NCBI GenBank assembly: GCA_041908445.1
Contig: JAYRFK010000036.1
Location: 81,401 to 145,400 of the forward strand
Length of the DNA stretch: 64,000 nucleotides
Reading direction: 5' to 3'
From: JAEUJM01 sp041908445
Lineage (GTDB): Bacteria; Actinomycetota; Acidimicrobiia; Acidimicrobiales; DATDAH01
The notes beneath the pieces were generated by a model. The model saw only the letters and a list, made by a program, of their open reading frames with translations. It ran no database searches and was not told the DNA's origin. A program made the position numbers and the translations under genes. Numbering within the stretch: position 1 is the stretch's first letter; the number at the start of each line of letters is the position of its first letter. This document shows, one piece after another, positions 58,044-64,000 of the stretch.

Positions 58044-58415
58044 ATGGCCAAGCCCGCCAAGCGCAAGGTGCCCGCCGGCTCGTCCGGCGGCGGTTCCGGG
58101 AGTCGCGTCACGCCCAAGGGCGGTGCGCCCGCCAAGTCCGCGGCGGCGAAGTCGAAGTCCGGCGGCAACCCCAAGGCCACCTCGTCGCGCACCACCCCCT
58201 CGGCCACGAGCCGCTACACGCCGCCGGTGCCGAGCGAGTACAAGATCAGCCCCCGCTGGGTGCCGATCCTCATGTTCACCCTGCTGGGCCTCGGCATGGT
58301 GATGATCTTCTGCAACTACCTCGGCCTCGTGCCCGGCGGCACGAGCAACTGGTACCTGCTCGGCGGCCTGGGGCTCATCCTCGGGGGCATCATCACCGCC
58401 ACGCAGTACCACTGA
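58044..58415 (+). CDS. crgA: Cell division protein CrgA
   Basis: A 123-residue CrgA. A basic, Ser/Lys/Ala-rich cytoplasmic N-terminus (~60 residues) precedes the two membrane helices: PRWVPILMFTLLGLGMVMIF and NWYLLGGLGLILGGIITATQ, joined by NYLGLVPGGTS. CrgA binds FtsZ, FtsQ, PBPs and Wag31 and guides septum assembly. TAGGCT at 58030-58035 is eight bases before ATG 58044, so the mRNA is probably leaderless. Divergent from trpG. Confidence 0.95.
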   Translation: MAKPAKRKVPAGSSGGGSGSRVTPKGGAPAKSAAAKSKSGGNPKATSSRTTPSATSRYTPPVPSEYKISPRWVPILMFTLLGLGMVMIFCNYLGLVPGGTSNWYLLGGLGLILGGIITATQYH

Positions 58416-58717
58416 GGCGCCGGCGCCGGTCGGCGCGGACCGACCTGGCACCGACCCGGATCCGACCGAGACCCGACCGGGATCTGATGCCCATCTGGCG
58501 CAGATCTGACGCGCCGGGGCGCCGCCGAGGCGCGTGCGTTTCGGCTCCGTCAACGCCAGGTGGCGCGGAAGTTACATCGGTGTGAGTCTCCCCAAGGTTG
58601 TCCACAGCCTGTGGGAATCCCCAGCCTTCTGTGGATTCTGTGGAAAACCCGGCACTCGCCGTGCCAAAACCCGGCAATGACAGGGTTGACCCGCGGTATC
58701 TGGAGTCGACCGGCGGG
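58416..58717. other. Gene-free 302-bp spacer after crgA with DnaA-box-like cluster
   Basis: No convincing gene. The first ~130 bp hold loosely repeated GACCGACCTGG/CCGACCCGGA-type words. At 58598-58606 there is TTGTCCACA, the actinobacterial form of the DnaA box, followed within 41 bp by reverse-oriented TGTGGGAAT (58610-58618), TGTGGATTC (58630-58638) and TGTGGAAAA (58639-58647). The first two form a TCCACAG/CTGTGGGA dyad. The spacer is more AT-rich around these words. It resembles a DnaA-binding cluster; whether it titrates DnaA, regulates crgA or belongs to the origin region cannot be told. Confidence 0.6.
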
Positions 58718-59182
58718 TCAGCCGAGGTCCTTGCCGAGGCACGTGCTGGTCGCGACGCTGTCGAGGTACTCGCCCCAGCAGGGGATCTCGGCGAAGCCGT
58801 GGCGCCGGTAGAGGGCCATGGCCTCGACCTGGCGGGTGCCCGTCTCGAGCACGAGGCGGTGACAGCCCAGGCCGAGGGCGGTGGTCTCGAGCGCCCGGAG
58901 GATCATCCCGCCGATGTGGCGGCCCCGGAGCGCCGGGCGCACGTACATGCGCTTGATCTCGGCCACGCCGGGCTCGATGACCCGGATCGCCCCGCAGCCG
59001 ACGGCCTCGTCGCCCTGCCAGGCCACGAGGAACTGGTCGGCGGTCGGGAGCGAGAAGTGGTTGGCGCCCGGCTCGGGGTACAGCGCGTCGAGCTCGTCGT
59101 TGAGCTCGCCGATGAGCTCGAGGGCGACGGGGTCGTCCAGGTCGTGGACGTGCAGCACGAGGTGGGGCTGATCGCTGGTCAC
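58718..59182 (-). CDS. GNAT-family N-acetyltransferase
   Basis: A 154-residue single-domain GNAT: LHVHDLDDPVALELIGELNDEL, GCGAIRVIEPGVAEIKRMYV, the acetyl-CoA loop RPALRGRHIGGMILRALE and ETGTRQVEAMALYRRHGFAEI. The LETGxxQxEAxALYxxxGF pattern is that of small-molecule or amino-acid acetyltransferases. It starts at GTG 59182, eleven bases after the stop of the upstream membrane protein, so the two are probably one operon. Confidence 0.88.
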   Translation of the reverse strand: MTSDQPHLVLHVHDLDDPVALELIGELNDELDALYPEPGANHFSLPTADQFLVAWQGDEAVGCGAIRVIEPGVAEIKRMYVRPALRGRHIGGMILRALETTALGLGCHRLVLETGTRQVEAMALYRRHGFAEIPCWGEYLDSVATSTCLGKDLG

Positions 59183-59193
59183 GTGGGCGGCCT

Positions 59194-59460
59194 CTACAGG
59201 TCGTCGACGGGGGTCACGAGGATCATGTCCTCGAGGCAGTGGCGCGGTGGCTCGGGCATCTGGTCGTTGGCGGCGGTCATGCGCACCTCGGTGCCGCAGA
59301 CGTCGCAGCGGTACTGGAGCTTGACCTTGCGCAGCTCGCCCGGCGCCGGCGGTTCGGGGATGGGACGGGCGAACGAGCCGAGGATTGCCCGGCCGCCCCG
59401 CCAGATGGCGTAGGCGACGGCGATGGCGATGGCCACCCGGACAAGGGACCCGGCATCCAT
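59194..59460 (-). CDS. Small membrane protein with Cys-pair (zinc-ribbon-like)
   Basis: An 88-residue protein with one N-terminal membrane helix (LVRVAIAIAVAYAIWRGGRA), a Pro linker and a short cytoplasmic part with YRCDVCGTEVRMT and RHCLEDM, which may bind zinc or iron with a further ligand such as His. No family recognised with confidence. ATG 59460 is preferred to the far upstream ATG because the coding character starts there. It leads into the GNAT gene. Confidence 0.7.
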   Translation of the reverse strand: MDAGSLVRVAIAIAVAYAIWRGGRAILGSFARPIPEPPAPGELRKVKLQYRCDVCGTEVRMTAANDQMPEPPRHCLEDMILVTPVDDL

Positions 59461-59560
59461 GGTGCGCCCAGTCTCGCCGGTGGCGCCGCCGCCCCCAACT
59501 CCGCGGAGCCGGCGCCGGCGCCGGCTCACGATCCCGTCCCCGCACGGGCCCAAAACGGAA

Positions 59561-59603
59561 CTCGAGGCAATAGCCCCCGGATTCCAGGGGCTATTGCCTC
59601 GAG
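59561..59603. repeat. Hairpin repeat, family A copy 2
   Basis: A perfect 17-bp inverted repeat: CTCGAGGCAATAGCCCC (59561-59577) and its complement (59587-59603) with a 9-nt loop. The arm is identical to that at 10709-10725, 49 kb away. It lies downstream of the minus-strand thiolase and upstream of the small membrane protein gene. Confidence 0.85.
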
Positions 59604-59630
59604 CTCGAGGTCAGACGGTGGTGCGGTGGC

Positions 59631-60824
59631 TCAGATGCGCTCGATGATGGTGGCGTTGGCCATGCCGCCGCCCTCGCACATGGTCTGGAGGCCGTAGCGG
59701 CCGCCGGTGCGCTCGAGCTCGTTGAGCAGGGTGGCCATGAGCTTGGCGCCCGAGCACCCGAGCGGGTGGCCGAGGGCGATGGCGCCGCCGTTGACGTTCA
59801 CCTTCGACATGTCCGGGTGGAGCTCCTTCTCCCAGGCGAGGACGACGGAGGCGAAGGCCTCGTTGATCTCGGTGAGGTCGATGTCGTCCATGGTGAGGCC
59901 GGCCCGCTCGAGGGCCTTGTGGGTGGCCGGGATCGGGCCGGTCAGCATGGTGATGGGGTCCACGCCGGCGAGGGCGAAGGTGTGGAAGCGGGCCCGCGGG
60001 GTGAGGCCGAGCTCGTTGGCCTTCTCCTCGCTCATGATCAGCACGGCGGAGGCGCCGTCGGTGATCTGGCTGGAGTTGCCGGCGGTGACGACGCCGTCCT
60101 CCTTGAACGCGGGCTTGAGGTTGGCGAGGGTCTCGACGGTGGTGCCCTCGCGGATGCCCTCGTCGGCGCTCACGATCTCGTCGGTCTCGATGAGCTTGCC
60201 CGTCTCCTTGTCGATGGGCTTGGCCTGGACCGGGATGATCTCGTTGTCGAAGCGACCCTCGTCGCGGGCCTGGGCGGCGCGACGCTGGGACTCGGCCGAG
60301 TAGGTGTCGAGGTCCTCACGGGTGAGGCCCCACTTCTCGGCGATGAGCTCGGCCGAGATGCCCTGGGGAACGATGCCGCCGATCTTGTCGTAGCGGGCGG
60401 TCATCTCGGGGCCGAAGGGGAAGCCGACGTTGGCGACCATGGCCGAGGCGCCCATGGGGACCATGGACATGACCTCGACGCCGGCGGCGACGACGATGTC
60501 GTAGGCGCCGGCGATCACGCCCTGGGCGCCGAAGTGGGCCGCCTGCTGCGACGAGCCGCACTGGCGGTCGATCGAGGTGGAGGGGACGGTCTCGGGCCAG
60601 CCGGCGGCGAGCACCGCGTTGCGGCCGACGTTGAGGCTCTGGGCGCCGACCTGCATGACGCAGCCCATGATCACGTCGTCGACGAGGCCGGGATCGAGGT
60701 CGTTGCGCTCGACCAGGGCGTTGAGGACGACGGCGGACAGGTCGGCGGGGTGCCAGCCGGACAACTTGCCGTTGCGCTTGCCCCCCGGCGTGCGGACGGC
60801 GTCGACGATGACTGCGGTAGCCAC
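59631..60824 (-). CDS. fadA: Acetyl-CoA C-acyltransferase (thiolase)
   Basis: A 397-residue thiolase, full length. Catalytic residues are visible: the nucleophile Cys in STSIDRQCGSSQQAAHFG (Cys89), NVNGGAIALGHPLGCSG with the His (about 352) and the second Cys in LQTMCEGGGMAN (about 382). It cleaves 3-ketoacyl-CoA in beta-oxidation or condenses acetyl-CoA. AAGGAG lies eight bases before GTG 60824. A TetR-type palindrome overlaps its probable promoter (60896-60913), and an acyl-CoA ligase is divergent, so a fatty-acid-degradation regulon is likely. Confidence 0.93.
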   Translation of the reverse strand: MATAVIVDAVRTPGGKRNGKLSGWHPADLSAVVLNALVERNDLDPGLVDDVIMGCVMQVGAQSLNVGRNAVLAAGWPETVPSTSIDRQCGSSQQAAHFGAQGVIAGAYDIVVAAGVEVMSMVPMGASAMVANVGFPFGPEMTARYDKIGGIVPQGISAELIAEKWGLTREDLDTYSAESQRRAAQARDEGRFDNEIIPVQAKPIDKETGKLIETDEIVSADEGIREGTTVETLANLKPAFKEDGVVTAGNSSQITDGASAVLIMSEEKANELGLTPRARFHTFALAGVDPITMLTGPIPATHKALERAGLTMDDIDLTEINEAFASVVLAWEKELHPDMSKVNVNGGAIALGHPLGCSGAKLMATLLNELERTGGRYGLQTMCEGGGMANATIIERI

Positions 60825-60895
60825 GATGTTGGCTCCTTCTCTCGAGTCCTGCGCTTCTGGTTTGCTGCAGGGTCGTCCGGGCGTCTCCGCCCGAA

Positions 60896-60913
60896 CTTGA
60901 CTGTGCGGTCAAG
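60896..60913. promoter_or_regulatory. TetR-type operator upstream of thiolase
   Basis: Imperfect 18-bp palindrome CTTGACTGTGCGGTCAAG (arms CTTGAC/GTCAAG). Its left end overlaps TACTCT on the minus strand (60912-60917), a candidate -10 for fadA. The TTGAC-N6-GTCAA shape is common in TetR sites that control fatty-acid genes. Confidence 0.55.
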
Positions 60914-61007
60914 AGTAGTGCGTTCGCGCTCTTCCGCACCCTGGCGGTGGTGGCAGCCGCGGAGAGCGGGCAGTATCGGCACGTACCGTGGTCGACTTGA
61001 GGCGAGC

Positions 61008-61016
61008 TGTGGATAA
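61008..61016 (-). promoter_or_regulatory. Perfect DnaA box
   Basis: TGTGGATAA on the plus strand is the exact complement of the consensus TTATCCACA. It lies 34 bp before the acyl-CoA ligase GTG at 61050. Confidence 0.6.
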
Positions 61017-61049
61017 ATCGGCTATACATCGGGAGTCGGGAACCGCAGA

Positions 61050-62879
61050 GTGGCCGAGGGGGCGCAGAACGTGACCGTGACGGACGCAGAGATCCACACC
61101 GCCGTGGACGGCCAGACCGTGCCGACGGCGTTCCTCGCCACGGTGCGGGCGCACGGCGACCGGGTGGCGCTCCGAGAGCGCGACGGTGACGGCTGGGCCG
61201 AGACGACCTTCGCCGAGTACGGCGAGAAGGTGGCCCGGGTGGCCGCGGGCCTCGCCGCGCTGGGTGTCGGCGACGGCAGCCGGATCGTCCTGATGATGCG
61301 CAACATCCCGGCGTTCCACATCGTGGACATGGCCGCCTACTTCCTCGGGGCCACGCCCATCTCGATCTACAACTCGTCCTCGCCCGAGCAGGTGGCCTAC
61401 CTCACCGGGCACTGCGGGGCGACGGTCGCCGTCGTCGAGGACACCGGCTTCCTCGAGCGCTTCCTGAAGGTCCGCGACGAGCTGCCGGCCCTCGAGCACC
61501 TCGTCGTCCTCAACGATCCCGACGGCCTGGCCGGCCCCGACGTGCACACCGTCGCCGGCCTGCTCGAGTCCGAGCCGATCGACCTCGACGCCGCGGCCGC
61601 GACCACCCAGCCGGATCACCTGGCCACCCTGATCTACACGTCGGGCACCACCGGTCCGCCCAAGGGCGTCATGCTCACCCACCGCAACGTGGCGTGGACG
61701 GTCGACAGCCTGCGTCGCTGCCTCGACCTCGAGAGCTACCTGGGCAAGCGGGTCGTGTCCTACCTGCCCATGGCCCACATCGCCGAGCGCATGACCAGCC
61801 ACTACCAGCAGGCGTGGCTGGGCTACGAGGTGACGTCGTGCCCCGACCCCGGCCAGATCGGCGCCTACGCCCGTGACGTGCGCCCGAACGTGATGTTCGG
61901 GGTGCCCCGCGTGTGGGAGAAGATCCACGCCGGCGTGATGGGGGCCCTCGCCGCCGACCCGGACAAGGCCCGCCAGTTCGACGAGGCGGTCGAGGCGGCC
62001 AAGCCCATCGTCGACGCCATCGACTGGGGCACCGCCACCGAGGAGCAGCAGCAGACCTACGCCTTCCTCGACGACGTCGCCTTCCGGGGCGTGCGCGAGT
62101 TGATCGGGCTCGACGAGCTCGACCTCGCCATCACCGGCGCGGCGCCGATCCCCGCCGAGCTGCTGGCGTGGTTCCGGGCCATCGGCGTCCCCCTGGCCGA
62201 GATCTACGGCATGTCCGAGTCCTCCGGGCCCATGACCTTCGCCGCCCGCAAGGTGAAGCCCGGCACGGTCGGCCCCGCCATCCCCGGCTGCGAGGTGAAG
62301 CTGGCCGAGGAGGACAACGAGATCATCTGCCGGGGCGGCAACGTCTTCCAGGGCTACCTGAACGAGCCCGAGAAGACCGCCGAGGCGCTCGACGAGGACG
62401 GCTGGCTGCACTCCGGCGACATCGGGACGGTCGACGAGGACGGCTACTTCTCCATCGTCGACCGCAAGAAGGAGCTGATCGTCACCGCCGGCGGCAAGAA
62501 CATCAGCCCCGCCAACCTCGAGGCGGCGCTCAAGATGATCCCGCTGGTCGGCCAGGCCTGCGCCATCGGCGACCGCCGCCCGTTCGTGTCGGCGCTGGTG
62601 GTGCTCGACCCCGACACCGCGCCGGCGTGGGCCCGCGGCCAGGGCATCGAGTTCGAGACCCTCGCCGACCTCGCCGACGACCCCCGGGTCCAGGCGGAGG
62701 TCGACCGTGGCCTCGCCGACGTCATGGCCCAGTTCAACAACGCCGAGCGGGTGAAGAAGGTGACCATCCTCGCCGAGGAGTGGCTCCCCGACTCCGAGGA
62801 GCTCACCCCCACCTCCAAGCTCAAGCGCCGCGGCATCCACGCCAAGTACGCCGACACCATCGAGTCCCTCTATGCCTGA
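61050..62879 (+). CDS. Long-chain fatty acid-CoA ligase / AMP-dependent synthetase
   Basis: A 609-residue ANL-superfamily ligase. Motifs in order: IYTSGTTGPPKGVMLTHRNV (ATP P-loop, about 196-215), LPMAHIAERMTSHY, EIYGMSESSGPMTF (motif with the adenine/Mg site), GWLHSGDIGTVDEDGYFSIVD (hinge) and KELIVTAGGKNISPANLE. It activates a carboxylic acid as acyl-AMP and then acyl-CoA. The layout is that of long-chain FadD15-type proteins. It is divergent from the thiolase. GTG 61050 has no clear ribosome-binding site. Confidence 0.92.
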   Translation: MAEGAQNVTVTDAEIHTAVDGQTVPTAFLATVRAHGDRVALRERDGDGWAETTFAEYGEKVARVAAGLAALGVGDGSRIVLMMRNIPAFHIVDMAAYFLGATPISIYNSSSPEQVAYLTGHCGATVAVVEDTGFLERFLKVRDELPALEHLVVLNDPDGLAGPDVHTVAGLLESEPIDLDAAAATTQPDHLATLIYTSGTTGPPKGVMLTHRNVAWTVDSLRRCLDLESYLGKRVVSYLPMAHIAERMTSHYQQAWLGYEVTSCPDPGQIGAYARDVRPNVMFGVPRVWEKIHAGVMGALAADPDKARQFDEAVEAAKPIVDAIDWGTATEEQQQTYAFLDDVAFRGVRELIGLDELDLAITGAAPIPAELLAWFRAIGVPLAEIYGMSESSGPMTFAARKVKPGTVGPAIPGCEVKLAEEDNEIICRGGNVFQGYLNEPEKTAEALDEDGWLHSGDIGTVDEDGYFSIVDRKKELIVTAGGKNISPANLEAALKMIPLVGQACAIGDRRPFVSALVVLDPDTAPAWARGQGIEFETLADLADDPRVQAEVDRGLADVMAQFNNAERVKKVTILAEEWLPDSEELTPTSKLKRRGIHAKYADTIESLYA

Positions 62880-62954
62880 CTCCACCGCCCCGGCCCGGGC
62901 TGTCCTCAAGGCGATGGTGTGAGAGACCTAGCCCCCACCATCCATCGTCAGCGA

Positions 62955-63872
62955 ATGGTCGTCGAAGGTCACGTCGACGCTCCGATCTCCGCTGATGAGA
63001 TCGAGGCGTACCTCGAAGAGCTGTCAGGCGTCCTCGACATGACGACACTGCTGGCTCCGGTCACTCACCAGTCCGATCGGTATGGCTGGGCGGGCTGGAT
63101 CCATTGGGAGACGTCCGGTGCGCACTTCTACGCCTGGGACACCCCTCGGCCCTTCTTCAGTGTCGACATCTACACCTGCAAGGAGTTCGACCCAGTCAGA
63201 GCGGCGGCCTTCACTGCCGAGTACTTCTCTGCGACCGACCTGGAGTTCGAGGAGTTCCCCGTCTCCAGTCAGCACGCGTATCTCCACCACAGCGAGATCA
63301 GGGGCCTGACGGAACTCTTCCTCGACGTACAGGCGCGCCCGGACCGGCAGGAGCGCCCGTTCGGTAGTTATCTCATCGATGGGCAGAGCGCCTTCGCTGA
63401 TCTCGGCCGCTATACGGAGCTCGAGGTGTTCTCTGAGTTCTTCGGCAACGACGCAGCGCTGCTGTCGAACGAGTACGACGCCTTCGACTCGGCGTCAACA
63501 CACATCGTGATCATCGATCACGAGACCTGCATGCCTGTCGGAAGCACTCGGCTGATCACTCACTCCGACCATGGATTCAAGTCGCTGGCCGACATGGCTC
63601 TACGGCCCGAGTGGAACGTCCCAGTCGAGGAGATCGAGAAGTTCCACGGCGTCCGGCTCGATCCTGCGACGACACTGGATCAGGCAACGATTGCTGTCCG
63701 CCAGGACTATCGACAAGGCGTGGTGAGCCCTGCGTTGTTCCACGGGCTCTACTGGTTCTGCCTCCAGAAGGGCATCGAGAACGTCGTCGGGATCGGTGAC
63801 GTCAACTTCATCGAGTTGTGCTGGGCGATGAACACGCCATGCGAGGTGATCTGCGATCTTCGGCTCTCCTGA
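62955..63872 (+). CDS. AdoMet decarboxylase-like / LuxI-GNAT-like fusion protein
   Basis: A 305-residue protein with two apparent domains. Residues ~1-100 resemble SpeD-type S-adenosylmethionine decarboxylases: VVEGHVDAPISADEIEAYL, GWAGWIHWETSGAHFYAWD and FFSVDIYTCKEFDPVRAAAF (the VDxFTCG strand). The pyruvoyl-forming ESH motif is not conserved; TSG stands in its place, so decarboxylation is doubtful. Residues ~130-305 resemble an N-acyl-homoserine-lactone-synthase/GNAT fold: EYDAFDSASTHIVIIDHET, VGSTRLITHSDHGFKSL, DQATIAVRQDYRQG. The LuxI-type enzymes use AdoMet too. GTG 62919 is an alternative start. Codon use is more AT-rich than neighbours, suggesting transfer. The fusion's function is unknown. 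Confidence 0.55.
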   Translation: MVVEGHVDAPISADEIEAYLEELSGVLDMTTLLAPVTHQSDRYGWAGWIHWETSGAHFYAWDTPRPFFSVDIYTCKEFDPVRAAAFTAEYFSATDLEFEEFPVSSQHAYLHHSEIRGLTELFLDVQARPDRQERPFGSYLIDGQSAFADLGRYTELEVFSEFFGNDAALLSNEYDAFDSASTHIVIIDHETCMPVGSTRLITHSDHGFKSLADMALRPEWNVPVEEIEKFHGVRLDPATTLDQATIAVRQDYRQGVVSPALFHGLYWFCLQKGIENVVGIGDVNFIELCWAMNTPCEVICDLRLS

Positions 63873-63884
63873 CGGGGATGTGGG

Positions 63885-64000
63885 TCACGCGGCGGCCTGA
63901 TGAGGCTGGTGCTGGTGTGGGAGGCGGAGGTCGATCGGCCCGCACGACAACATGACGAGGGCGAGGGCGGCTTCGGCGGAGTGGAACCCGTAACCGCGTC
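63885..64000 (-). mobile_element. C-terminal end of a probable ISL3-family transposase (cut by window edge)
   Basis: The minus strand encodes RGYGFHSAEAALALVML, then SCGPIDLRLPHQHQ and a stop at 63885-63887. ISL3-type transposases end with a similar RGFxSxxAxxALxML pattern. Only 37 codons are visible, so the family call is tentative; the IS end should fall between 63873 and 63884 or just beyond. Confidence 0.5.

Noticed and set aside
58416..58717. oriC
   Set aside because: Only one strong and a few weak DnaA-like words; dnaA, dnaN and an unwinding element are not seen in the window. Reported as a cluster, not as the origin.
62880..62954. Extra N-terminal 12 residues of the SpeD-like protein from GTG 62919
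   Set aside because: Possible, but no ribosome-binding site supports it and the SpeD-like similarity starts at ATG 62955; kept as an alternative only.
1..64000. CRISPR arrays, rRNA, riboswitches
   Set aside because: No regularly spaced direct repeats, no rRNA sequence and no recognisable riboswitch core were seen.

Overview
The window looks like chromosomal DNA of a high-GC actinobacterium. Actinobacterial hallmarks are the fhaA-fhaB-pstP-ftsW-pbpA-pknB/crgA block, CrgA itself, DUF3039 and DUF2510 proteins, a mycothiol-dependent isomerase homologue, an F420-reductase-like protein and a DivIVA-type coiled coil. A lineage such as Acidimicrobiia would fit, but that placement is inference. Many starts lie 6-7 nt downstream of a TANNNT hexamer with no Shine-Dalgarno sequence, so leaderless transcripts appear common.

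Region 1 (1-6353) is the right end of an integrative element with lower-GC codon use. It holds a TraG/VirD4-type ATPase end, a tiny translationally coupled ORF, a replication-relaxation protein, an orphan DNA methyltransferase, a ribbon-helix-helix protein, an ArdA antirestriction protein, an XRE repressor and a large serine recombinase. It abuts the 3' end of tRNA-Ser(UGA), the likely attachment site. The recombinase frame has no stop before the tRNA and runs on into host sequence.

Region 2 (6.5-48.7 kb) is mostly housekeeping and accessory genes in short units. These include a prephenate dehydrogenase/dehydratase fusion, larB-larC for the nickel-pincer cofactor, a desaturase/PaaX divergent pair, cell-envelope lipoproteins and a penicillin-binding protein, an RTX protein, a biotin-carrier/carboxyltransferase fusion, a PAS-GGDEF-EAL protein, a molybdopterin oxidoreductase, a cyclic-2,3-diphosphoglycerate-synthase-like GTPase, dtd, a MazEF-like toxin-antitoxin pair, and a Coq4-like/F420-like operon beside TetR and MarR regulators. 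Several intergenic spacers carry related long hairpins that recur around the window.

Region 3 (48.7-58.7 kb) is the conserved actinobacterial growth and division cluster: tRNA-Leu(CAG), a DUF4349 lipoprotein, fhaA, fhaB, pstP, ftsW/rodA, pbpA, pknB, trpG (opposite strand) and crgA. Serine/threonine phosphorylation (PknB, reversed by PstP, read by the FHA proteins) is expected to control the RodA/PbpA peptidoglycan machine and CrgA-linked septation. A DnaA-box-like cluster follows crgA and a perfect DnaA box lies at 61.0 kb. In other actinobacteria this block sits close to oriC.

Region 4 (58.7-64 kb) has an acetyltransferase, a small zinc-ribbon-like membrane protein, a thiolase and an acyl-CoA ligase. 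It ends with a compositionally different gene joining an AdoMet-decarboxylase-like domain to a LuxI/GNAT-like domain, next to the end of a probable ISL3-type transposase. That fusion gene is the most unusual single object in the window.
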